A stretch of DNA of 64,000 bases, taken from contig JAEUVZ010000069.1 of assembly GCA_016786665.1 (NCBI GenBank), positions 60,352-124,351 of the forward strand, in the 5' to 3' direction. The stretch comes from Flavipsychrobacter sp. Lineage in GTDB: Bacteria; Bacteroidota; Bacteroidia; Chitinophagales; Chitinophagaceae. Numbering within the stretch: position 1 is the first letter of the stretch; each line of letters opens with the position of its first letter. Shown piece after piece: positions 36,220 through 43,994 of this stretch. Under the pieces are notes generated by a model. The model was not told the DNA's origin and ran no database searches. It was given only the letters and a program-made list of their open reading frames with translations. Both the position numbers and the translations under genes were made by a program.

Positions 36220-36977
36220 GATTGCTGGTATAGCTTGTGAAGGGTCACAAAATCGCTTACCGATAGCTGCTCCGCCCGCTTGTCCATCAGCGGGTGGCTG
36301 AGCGCCTCGGCCGGCAGGTAGCTCTTCAGCGCATTGCGCAGGGTCTTGCGCCGCTGGTTGAAGGCCCCCTTTACCAGGGTGATAAATTTACGTTTATCGC
36401 TGATACCGTGCGGGTTGGCTATATTGGTGAGGCGTATTACGCCGCTCTTTACCTTAGGCGGCGGTGTAAAGCAGTTCTCGTGTACATCAAAGAGATATTC
36501 CACCCTGAAAAATGCCTGTATCAGTATGCTGAGTATACCCGACTGCTTTGAGCCCGGGCCGGCGGCCACGCGCTGCGCCACCTCTTTCTGAAACATTCCT
36601 ATCACTTCATCCACCTGTTCTTCCCACTCCAGTATCTTAAACAATATGGGCGAGGATATATTGTACGGGAAGTTGCCAATGACCGAAAACTGACCCGTGA
36701 ATGGCAAATCCGCTTTCAGCACGTCCTGGTGAATGATTTTGCCCTGCAGCAGGGGGTAGGTCTTTTCCAGGTAGGCCACCTTTTCGTCGTCCACCTCTAT
36801 GGCCTTGTAAGCCACACCCTCCAGTTCCAGCAGGTACTTGGTGATGGCACCGCCCCCGGGGCCTATTTCCACTAGCTGAAAGCCGGGGGCTACGCCCAAC
36901 TGGTCCACTATCTTCCGGCACATATTCTCGTCGTGCAGAAAGTGCTGCCCCAGGCTTTTCTTCAAGGTATATTGCAT
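36216..36977 (-). CDS. rsmA: 16S rRNA (A1518/A1519) dimethyltransferase
   Basis: The start at 36977 gives 253 residues, MQYTLKKSLGQHFLHDENM being the typical N-terminus; the upstream TTG frame adds only three residues. Motif I is VEIGPGGGAITKYL, and motif IV is GNFPYNISSPILFK. The C-terminal FTPPPKVKSGVIRL and FNQRRKTLRNALK segments are also characteristic. RsmA (KsgA) dimethylates two adjacent adenines near the 3' end of 16S rRNA as a late assembly checkpoint. A TACTTTTG box lies 6 nt before the ATG, implying an almost leaderless message. Confidence 0.96.
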   Translation of the reverse strand: MQYTLKKSLGQHFLHDENMCRKIVDQLGVAPGFQLVEIGPGGGAITKYLLELEGVAYKAIEVDDEKVAYLEKTYPLLQGKIIHQDVLKADLPFTGQFSVIGNFPYNISSPILFKILEWEEQVDEVIGMFQKEVAQRVAAGPGSKQSGILSILIQAFFRVEYLFDVHENCFTPPPKVKSGVIRLTNIANPHGISDKRKFITLVKGAFNQRRKTLRNALKSYLPAEALSHPLMDKRAEQLSVSDFVTLHKLYQQS

Positions 36978-36983
36978 AGTACG

Positions 36984-36991
36984 CAAAAGTA
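36984..36991 (-). promoter_or_regulatory. TAnnTTTG -7 box for rsmA
   Basis: TACTTTTG on the minus strand, with only 6 nt before the rsmA ATG. Confidence 0.55.
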
Positions 36992-37166
36992 GGGAACTGT
37001 TTCGAGTGGGCAGCTTTCAGTTAGTAGTTTTCAGTGGGCAGTTCTTGAACCGGGATTTGCGGGATTGCAGGGATTAACAAACTCCATGGCCAACCTTCCG
37101 AACAATTGACCCTCCGGTCAGGGAATGGTTTCTTGCGGAAGTCATCAATATGAGCGGTGACTCGGG
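36992..37166. other. Intergenic stretch with short degenerate repeats
   Basis: This space holds two neighbouring near-copies around GGGCAGCTTTCAG and GTGGGCAGTTCTTG, plus GAACCGGGATTTGCGGGATT, a wording similar to GAACCGGGAATTCAAGGATT near 11160. These look like decayed dispersed repeats. No gene or clear terminator was seen. Confidence 0.4.
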
Positions 37167-38759
37167 TTAATTGTTTATTAATTTAGCGCTGCTCTTGCTT
37201 CCGTCATTTCCCTCCCAGGTTACCAGGTATATGCCCTTTGGCCAATTTGATGTTTCTATATTAAGTTCACTCTCCTTTGTTTTTCTTTGTAAAATCTTCC
37301 TACCTGCATTGTCCGATATGGTAATGGCCCCCTTATCGTCTACAGGCAGCATTATACGAACCTTGCCCTGGGAGGGATTTGGATAAACCTCCAGTTTACC
37401 CTGGCTAACCAGATTATTCTTCAATCCAACCGGCAAGAAATAATCATTCAAACCCGAAACAAATACGTCTTTTGCTCCTCTGCAGGAGTTAATATGTCCG
37501 CCTTCATGCATACTGCTCGACATGGTAGTGCCAACAACAGCGTAGCCCCCTTTATATGGCACAGTTGCAGGTAGCGAGGTTTCGTCACTGGCACCACCTA
37601 CCTTTTTATAATAGTCAAAGTTCCCTATACTGTCAATGATAGCTAACCAATAATTTGTGAACCTCCACGTCGTTAACAGGTAACTACTATCACCATATGG
37701 CAGTATACCAATAGGGCTTGTATAAAGCAGGCTATCCCCTGCTACTGTCCCCCAGATCATGTTGCCATTCATATCTGTCTTGAATGTCCAAAGTACTGGG
37801 ACCGTATAGCTATTGGGAAGCATATAGTCATGCGATATGGACCGAACAGCGATCAACAGGCTGCTATCTCGAGGATCAAAAATCCCGACCGCACTTTCTT
37901 CGTTTTCACTACCCCCATAACTTTTATTCCACAGCACGTTTCCAGCCGTGTCCAATTTTAGCATGAACACATCATACCCGCTATTTACTCCTGCATGCCA
38001 ACTCGTGTCCGTACAATCATTATCTTTTGAGTTCGATGTCCCCACCAGATAATAGCCATCCAGAGCTTCTATTATACTACCCCTATTAAAAGATTCATCG
38101 CCATTGCCGCCCAATGTCTTTGCCCATTGAATAGTGCCGAGGCTGTCCACTTTTATCACAAACCAGTCTTGGTTGAATTGCGCCATTCCGTAATGGAAGG
38201 GTACGTCATAGTCGGAACCCTGCGAGGTGCCCAGCATAATAAAACCTCCATCAACTGTTGCCGCAAGGGATAGTGGACTTTCAGAGTCAGAACTGCCATA
38301 TGTTTTCTCCCATAGCAAGTTTCCGGAACCATCAAGGCGTATTAACCAAAACTCTGTTTTGCCCCTATTGAAACTAATATTACCATCGAAAGACTCGGTC
38401 TCTCCCAGCACAGCATATCCTCCGTCGGACACCTGAATCACTTTCAAAGCACGATCGATGCGGTGGCCGCCATATACCTTCACCCACGCAAGCTGCCTGT
38501 TACTATCCAGCTTACCAACCAGCAAATTATTAGCTAAAATACTCTGGCTGTCAGGGGGGCTGGCGGGAATGTCTCCCAGGCCTGAGGTGTCGCCGGTCAT
38601 CCCTGCGAACACAATACCGCCATCCACAGTTGCAGTAGCGGTATAAGATATATCACCTACCGCCCCACCGATAAACTTAGTCCAGTTCACATACAGCGGT
38701 TGCGCCTCACATACAAATCCATAACATAAAACAAAAACAGAAAGGAAGAGCTTTTTCAT
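37167..38759 (-). CDS. Secreted repeat protein with T9SS type A sorting domain
   Basis: The 530-residue protein has a signal peptide (KKLFLSVFVLCYGFVCEAQ) and about seven repeats of ~60 residues built from DGGYAVLGETES-like and NLLWEKTYGSSDSES-like segments. That pattern suggests a beta-propeller or delta-60-type fold. The last ~80 residues (LEVYPNPSQGKVRIMLPVDD, then GRKILQRKTKE, WPKGIYLVTW and AKLINN) are a standard T9SS type A C-terminal signal, which is removed on export as the protein is attached to the surface or released. No enzymatic motif is visible. It stands alone, divergent from the M17 peptidase. A lipoprotein at 55.4 kb carries the same kind of repeat. Confidence 0.88.
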   Translation of the reverse strand: MKKLFLSVFVLCYGFVCEAQPLYVNWTKFIGGAVGDISYTATATVDGGIVFAGMTGDTSGLGDIPASPPDSQSILANNLLVGKLDSNRQLAWVKVYGGHRIDRALKVIQVSDGGYAVLGETESFDGNISFNRGKTEFWLIRLDGSGNLLWEKTYGSSDSESPLSLAATVDGGFIMLGTSQGSDYDVPFHYGMAQFNQDWFVIKVDSLGTIQWAKTLGGNGDESFNRGSIIEALDGYYLVGTSNSKDNDCTDTSWHAGVNSGYDVFMLKLDTAGNVLWNKSYGGSENEESAVGIFDPRDSSLLIAVRSISHDYMLPNSYTVPVLWTFKTDMNGNMIWGTVAGDSLLYTSPIGILPYGDSSYLLTTWRFTNYWLAIIDSIGNFDYYKKVGGASDETSLPATVPYKGGYAVVGTTMSSSMHEGGHINSCRGAKDVFVSGLNDYFLPVGLKNNLVSQGKLEVYPNPSQGKVRIMLPVDDKGAITISDNAGRKILQRKTKESELNIETSNWPKGIYLVTWEGNDGSKSSAKLINN

Positions 38760-38917
38760 AAAGGTGTTATTCGGTAGAACTTACAGTTAATGTAAATAAA
38801 ATTCAATGTGAATTTAGTTGATGTCAACTACATATAAAAATTATTTAAAACAAACAGTTCTCTATCATAAATTATCCGTCATTTATCTATCCCCCTCCTA
38901 TTTTTAAACTTAGCTGC

Positions 38918-38925
38918 TACCTTTG
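38918..38925 (+). promoter_or_regulatory. TAnnTTTG -7 box for the M17 peptidase gene
   Basis: TACCTTTG followed by only CCCC and then the ATG at 38930, so the message is predicted leaderless or nearly so. Confidence 0.55.
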
Positions 38926-38929
38926 CCCC

Positions 38930-40366
38930 ATGGAATTTAAGATAGCACAGAAGCCAACCGGTAAAGACCAGGTATATATTATTGATAACGCCGCCGGCCT
39001 GAAGCAGGTACCCGGCCTCTCCAAAGCTGAACTGGCATATGCGCAGGCAGCGCTGGAAAAGGAACAGTCTTCCGCCAGCGTCAACCAATATGGCCAACAT
39101 ATCTTCTTTTACTTCCTGAAGCCTAAAAAAACCGACTGGCAAACCCGCGAAGCCCTGCGCAAGGGCGGTGCCGAGCTGCAACCCGCCCTCAATAAGCTGA
39201 AGCTTACCGAGATAACGGTACACAACCAATCGGCCCTTACCGATGCCGCCTACCTCTTTGCCGAGGGCATGGCCCTGGCCAACTACCAGTTCCTGAAATA
39301 CCGCAGTGAGGCGAAGAAACAAACCAATAGCCTGCGCACCCTCTATTTCTCCAAAACGTCTATTACCGTAAAGGAACTCAGCCAGCTGGCCATAGTGAGC
39401 GATGCCATCTACCGGGTGCGCACCCTGGTAAACGAGCCGGTCAACTTCCTGACGGCTACGCAGCTGGCTAAAGAAATAGCCGCTATGGGCAAAGAAGCGG
39501 GCTTTAAAGTAACGACGCTGAACAAAGCACAGATAACCAAAGAAAAGATGGGCGGGCTGCTTTCCGTAAACCTGGGCAGCCAGGAGCCCCCTACCTTTAC
39601 CATAATGGAGTACAAACCCGCCAAGGCGCTGAACAAAAAGCCCATAGTGCTGGTAGGCAAGGGCGTGGTGTACGATACCGGCGGCCTCAGCCTGAAGCCA
39701 ACCCCCAACTCCATGGACCGCATGAAGAGCGACATGGGCGGAGCGGCGCTGGTAAGCGGCGCTATGTTCGCCATCGGCAAAATGAAACTGCCCCTGCACG
39801 TGATAGCCCTGATACCCGCTACGGACAACCGCCCCGGCGAGAACGCCTACACCCCGGGCGATGTGATAAAAATGTATAGCGGCGCTACCGTAGAAGTGCT
39901 GAATACCGATGCGGAAGGGCGTATGATACTGGCCGACGCGCTGCACTGGGCCAAGCGCTATAAGCCGGAACTGGTGCTGGACTTTGCCACCCTTACCGGC
40001 GCGGCATCGGTAGCCGTAGGCGAGCACGGCATCGTGTGCATGGGCAATGTAGACGATGGCACCCGCAAATCGTTTACCGACAGTGGTTTCCGCCAGTATG
40101 AGCGCCTGGTGGAGTATCCCCTGTGGGACGAATATGGCGATATGATAAAATCGGACGTGGCCGACATCAAAAACGTGGGCGGCCCGTATGGCGGCGCCAT
40201 TACGGCGGGCAAATTCCTGGAGCACTTTACCGACTATCCCTGGATGCACTTTGACATAGCGGGGGTATCGTTCGCTACCGGCAAAAAAGGCTACACTACC
40301 AATGGCGGTACCGGCTATGGCCTGCGCATGCTGCTGGACTTCCTGCTGCACTACGGTAAAAACTAG
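38930..40366 (+). CDS. Leucyl aminopeptidase, family M17
   Basis: The 478-residue protein has the M17 signature NTDAEGRMILADAL (325-338) and metal-site motifs KGVVYDTGGLSLKP (about 244-257) and MKSDMGGAA (about 266-274). These hold two zinc ions in a hexameric cytosolic enzyme that removes N-terminal residues from peptides. The N-terminal third is the variable domain. Length is normal. No signal peptide is present. pdxA follows after 51 bp and may be co-transcribed. Confidence 0.95.
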   Translation: MEFKIAQKPTGKDQVYIIDNAAGLKQVPGLSKAELAYAQAALEKEQSSASVNQYGQHIFFYFLKPKKTDWQTREALRKGGAELQPALNKLKLTEITVHNQSALTDAAYLFAEGMALANYQFLKYRSEAKKQTNSLRTLYFSKTSITVKELSQLAIVSDAIYRVRTLVNEPVNFLTATQLAKEIAAMGKEAGFKVTTLNKAQITKEKMGGLLSVNLGSQEPPTFTIMEYKPAKALNKKPIVLVGKGVVYDTGGLSLKPTPNSMDRMKSDMGGAALVSGAMFAIGKMKLPLHVIALIPATDNRPGENAYTPGDVIKMYSGATVEVLNTDAEGRMILADALHWAKRYKPELVLDFATLTGAASVAVGEHGIVCMGNVDDGTRKSFTDSGFRQYERLVEYPLWDEYGDMIKSDVADIKNVGGPYGGAITAGKFLEHFTDYPWMHFDIAGVSFATGKKGYTTNGGTGYGLRMLLDFLLHYGKN

Positions 40367-40417
40367 CCGAAGAGTAGCGGCAATAGATTACTTTTACACA
40401 AGTACTAAGAATAGAAC

Positions 40418-41500
40418 ATGCAAAACGAGAAGCCTGTAATAGGTATTACCACGGGAGACCTGAACGGCGTAGGCCCTGAACTGATCATAAAGACGCTATC
40501 TGATACGCGCATACTGGAGCTATGCACCCCGGTAGTGTTTTCGTCTAATAAGGTCATTAATTTTTACCGCAAGACCATAGCCGAAACCCCGTTCAACTTC
40601 TCGAACACCAAAGACCTGACCAAACTAAGCCCTAAACAGGTGAACATTTTCAACTGCTGGGAAGAGGAAGTGCCTATACAGCCCGGCGCCCTTACCGATA
40701 GCGGCGGCAAATACGCGGTGCGCTCGCTGATGGTGGCCACCCAATGCCTGAAAGACGGCCAGCTGGATGCGCTGGTAACCGCCCCCATACACAAAAGCAA
40801 TACACAGATACCCGATTTTCCCTATACCGGACATACCCCATTCCTGAAAGAGAAGTTCGGGGCAAAGGATGTGCTGATGCTGCTCTACAATGGCGCCGTG
40901 CGGGTGGCATTGGTAACGGAGCACGTGCCCATATCGAAAGTGGCGGGCCTCATTACCAAAGAGCTGGTTCTGTCTAAAATCAACCTGCTGAAAGAAAGCC
41001 TGGTGAAAGACTTCGGGATAGACAAACCCAAAATAGCCGTACTGGGCCTGAATCCGCATGCCGGTGATGGCGGCCAGATAGGTACCGAAGAGCAGCAACA
41101 CATAAAGCCCGCGATAGACTTACTGCAGCAGCAGGGCCAGCTGGTGTTTGGCCCCTATGGCGCAGATGCGTTCTTCGCACGCGGCAGCTATAAAGAATTC
41201 GATGCCGTGCTGGCCATGTATCACGACCAGGGATTAGTAGCGTTCAAAACACTGGCACAGGGTGATGGCGTAAACTACACAGCAGGACTACCCGTAGTGC
41301 GTACCTCTCCTGACCATGGCACCGCATTCGATATAGCCGGAAAAGGCATAGCTGATGAATCTTCTTTCCGCGAGGCATTGTTCCAGGCTATAGACCTGCT
41401 GCGCCAGCGCGAGGAGTATGCGGCCAACACCACCAATCCGCTGCGGAGAGGAAGGATAGAAAAAGAGAGGCCAACGGAAGCAGGGAAGGTGGAATTGTAA
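40418..41500 (+). CDS. pdxA: 4-hydroxythreonine-4-phosphate dehydrogenase
   Basis: The 360-residue product begins KPVIGITTGDLNGVGPELII and has the PdxA landmarks VTAPIHKSN, FPYTGHTPFLKEKFG, LGLNPHAGDGGQIGTEE and the metal-site MYHDQGLVAFK. It oxidises 4-phosphohydroxy-L-threonine in the DXP-dependent route to pyridoxal phosphate. The C-terminal ~25 residues (LRRGRIEKERPTEAGKVEL) are basic and look like a tail. pdxJ, its usual partner, is not in the window. The 185 bp after it contains small hairpins (AGCAGG/CCTGCT at 41582-41599) and the promoter of the next gene. Confidence 0.96.
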   Translation: MQNEKPVIGITTGDLNGVGPELIIKTLSDTRILELCTPVVFSSNKVINFYRKTIAETPFNFSNTKDLTKLSPKQVNIFNCWEEEVPIQPGALTDSGGKYAVRSLMVATQCLKDGQLDALVTAPIHKSNTQIPDFPYTGHTPFLKEKFGAKDVLMLLYNGAVRVALVTEHVPISKVAGLITKELVLSKINLLKESLVKDFGIDKPKIAVLGLNPHAGDGGQIGTEEQQHIKPAIDLLQQQGQLVFGPYGADAFFARGSYKEFDAVLAMYHDQGLVAFKTLAQGDGVNYTAGLPVVRTSPDHGTAFDIAGKGIADESSFREALFQAIDLLRQREEYAANTTNPLRRGRIEKERPTEAGKVEL

Positions 41501-41672
41501 CCTGTATCAGTCCGTTCCGGGTATATATTGGCCGGTGACCGGTCTCTATTATTGAGGCCCGCTACGCGTATCCCGGAAAGGAGCAGGTTATCGCCTGCTG
41601 GTAACTATGCTGGATAGATAATCCCTCCGGGGCCATCCCGATTATTGATTTCAACAGTACCGCCCCAAACCC

Positions 41673-41680
41673 TACCTTTG
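41673..41680 (+). promoter_or_regulatory. TAnnTTTG -7 box for the M16 peptidase gene
   Basis: TACCTTTG, 5 nt before the ATG at 41686. Confidence 0.55.
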
Positions 41681-41685
41681 CTGCT

Positions 41686-42927
41686 ATGTTGAAATTTGAG
41701 CGGTTTACGTTAGCCAACGGATTACGGGTATTAGTACACAAAGATGTGACCACGCCTATGGTGGCGGTAAATGTGCTGTACGATGTGGGTGCACGCGATG
41801 AGGAAAAAGAGCGCACGGGCTTCGCCCACCTGTTTGAGCACCTGATGTTCGGCGGCTCGGTGAACATTCCAGAATATGACGAACCACTGCAAATGGCCGG
41901 CGGCGAGAACAACGCCTACACCACCAACGACATTACCAATTACTACATACAGCTACCCATACAGAATATGGAGACAGCCTTCTGGCTGGAAAGCGACCGG
42001 ATGCTCTCCCTGGCCTTCAGCGAGAAAAGCCTGGACGTGCAGCGCAAGGTAGTGTGCGAGGAATTTAAAGAACACTACATAAACAAACCCTACGGAGACG
42101 CATGGGAGCACCTGCGGGAACTAGCCTATACGGTGCACCCGTACCAGTGGATGACGATAGGCAAAGAACTGAAGCACATAGAAGAAGCACAGCTGAGCGA
42201 CGTGAAGGCCTTCTTTCAAAAGCACTACACACCGCAGAACGCCGTGCTGTGCGTAGCGGGCAACGTGCGCACCGAAGACGTAAAAGCGCTGGCCGAAAAA
42301 TGGTTTGGCCCTATACCCGCCGGCGAAAAGTATGTACGCCAGATTGCGGAAGAACCCACGCAAACTGCCGCCCGGAGCAAAACAGTAATGGCCGACGTGC
42401 CGCTGGATGCGCTCTACAAAGCATGGCACATAGCGCCGCGGCTCTCGCCCGCATACTACGCGGCCGACCTGATTACCGAGGTAATGGGAAGCGGCTTCGC
42501 CTCACGGCTGTACCAGCGCCTGGTAAAGGAGCGGCAGCTCTTCAGCAATATTTCCTGCTACCATACCGGCAGCCTTGATGCCGGGCTGCTGATAGTAGAG
42601 GGCAAAATAGTAGAGGGCAAAAGCATAGAAGAGGCTAACGAAGCCGTGGAGCGGGAAATGCAGCTGCTGACAGAGCAGGGGGTAACCGATGAAGAACTGC
42701 AAAAAGCGAAAAACAAGATAGAAGCGATGATAGCCTTTGAGGATATGACGCTCCTCTCCCGCGCCAATAACATTGCCTTCTACGAGTTGCTGGGAGACGC
42801 GGAAATGATTAACCAGGAGTGGGACAGATACCAGGCCGTTACCGCCCAGTTTCTGCAGGAAACGGCGGCTATCTGCCTGCGCCCGGAAAATTGCAATACT
42901 TTGTTCTACAAGAAAAAATCGGCTTAA
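41686..42927 (+). CDS. M16 family (pitrilysin-like) zinc peptidase
   Basis: The 413-residue protein has the inverted zinc motif HLFEH (48-52) in GFAHLFEHLMFGGSVNIPEY and the third ligand Glu in VVCEEF (about 125-126). The middle holds the M16 C-terminal-type domain around AWHIAPRLSPAYYAADLITE. It is a single-unit M16B size, so it probably acts as a dimer, often with an inactive partner subunit; no partner gene is adjacent. No signal peptide is visible, so it may be cytosolic. The nitronate monooxygenase-like gene follows 32 bp downstream. Confidence 0.93.
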   Translation: MLKFERFTLANGLRVLVHKDVTTPMVAVNVLYDVGARDEEKERTGFAHLFEHLMFGGSVNIPEYDEPLQMAGGENNAYTTNDITNYYIQLPIQNMETAFWLESDRMLSLAFSEKSLDVQRKVVCEEFKEHYINKPYGDAWEHLRELAYTVHPYQWMTIGKELKHIEEAQLSDVKAFFQKHYTPQNAVLCVAGNVRTEDVKALAEKWFGPIPAGEKYVRQIAEEPTQTAARSKTVMADVPLDALYKAWHIAPRLSPAYYAADLITEVMGSGFASRLYQRLVKERQLFSNISCYHTGSLDAGLLIVEGKIVEGKSIEEANEAVEREMQLLTEQGVTDEELQKAKNKIEAMIAFEDMTLLSRANNIAFYELLGDAEMINQEWDRYQAVTAQFLQETAAICLRPENCNTLFYKKKSA

Positions 42928-42959
42928 CCGCCTTTTCACTACACACTACTATATAGCAT

Positions 42960-43940
42960 ATGCTGTTTGAAGGAAAATTAGCCGCTGACGGCACCGCATT
43001 CGGAAACAGGATTACCGCGCTTTTTGGCATACAGTACCCTATTATACAAGCGGGTATGATATGGGCTTCCGGCTGGCGGCTGGCATCAGCCGTGAGCAAT
43101 GCGGGCGGCCTGGGCCTGATAGGTGCGGGCAGTATGTACCCCGATGTGCTCCGGGAGCATATTCAAAAGTGCCGGCAGGCTACCGATAAGCCATTTGGCG
43201 TCAACCTGCCCTTGCTCTACCCCGACCTGGAAAAGCACGTGGCGGTAATACTGGAAGAGAAAGTGCCCATCGTTTTCACCTCCGCGGGTAACCCCAAAAC
43301 ATGGACGGCGAGGTTTAAAGAACACGGCATCACGGTAGTGCATGTGGTATCGAGCGCTAAGTTTGCCCGCAAATGCCAGGAAGCCGGCGTAGACGCGGTA
43401 GTGGCAGAGGGCTTTGAAGCCGGCGGGCACAATGGCCGGGAAGAAACCACTACCCTGTGCCTGATACCTGCCGTGCGCCAGGCCATTACCATACCGCTCA
43501 TAGCCGCTGGCGGTATCGCCACGGGCCGAGGCATGTTTGCCACCATGGCGCTGGGCGCCGAAGGCGTGCAGATAGGCAGCCGGTTTGTGTGCAGCCCCGA
43601 GGCCTCCAGCCACCTGGCCTTTAAAGAAGCCGTAGTGGCCGCCGGCGAGGGCGACACGGTGCTTGCCCTCAAAAAACTAACGCCCGTCAGGCTGATAAAG
43701 AACCACTTCTACCAGCAAGTAGCCGAAGCAGAAGCCAACTGCGCTACCAACGACCAACTGGCCGACCTCCTGGGCCGCGCCCGCGCCAAACGGGGCATGT
43801 TTGAGGGAGATATGCACGAAGGCGAACTGGAGATAGGCCAGGTAAGCAGCATCATAGGCGAAATAAAGCCTGCCGCAGCCATAGTAGCCGAAATATGGGA
43901 CGAGTTTAAAAATGTTGCTTCATATCCCTTTAAATATTAA
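42960..43940 (+). CDS. Nitronate monooxygenase / FabK-like FMN oxidoreductase
   Basis: The 326-residue TIM-barrel protein has the family opening ITALFGIQYPIIQAGM, then VSNAGGLGLIGAGSM. The catalytic His region is VVAEGFEAGGHNGREE, and the FMN phosphate site is IPLIAAGGIATGRGM, then GAEGVQIGSRF. The family covers nitronate monooxygenases, which oxidise toxic alkyl nitronates, and enoyl-ACP reductase II (FabK). A FabI gene is present at 58.7 kb, so a FabK function is not needed, and nitronate monooxygenase is the more cautious label. It is probably co-transcribed with the M16 gene. Confidence 0.9.
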   Translation: MLFEGKLAADGTAFGNRITALFGIQYPIIQAGMIWASGWRLASAVSNAGGLGLIGAGSMYPDVLREHIQKCRQATDKPFGVNLPLLYPDLEKHVAVILEEKVPIVFTSAGNPKTWTARFKEHGITVVHVVSSAKFARKCQEAGVDAVVAEGFEAGGHNGREETTTLCLIPAVRQAITIPLIAAGGIATGRGMFATMALGAEGVQIGSRFVCSPEASSHLAFKEAVVAAGEGDTVLALKKLTPVRLIKNHFYQQVAEAEANCATNDQLADLLGRARAKRGMFEGDMHEGELEIGQVSSIIGEIKPAAAIVAEIWDEFKNVASYPFKY

Positions 43941-43994
43941 TTTTATCCGGTAATCAACCACCCTGGCGGCCACCCCGTCAATAATGAACCGGAT

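Noticed and set aside
38879..40351. 490-codon minus-strand frame opposite the M17 peptidase
   Set aside because: It is the mirror of a gene with exact M17 motifs and runs through that gene's promoter. Its protein text is His/Tyr/Gly-rich noise.
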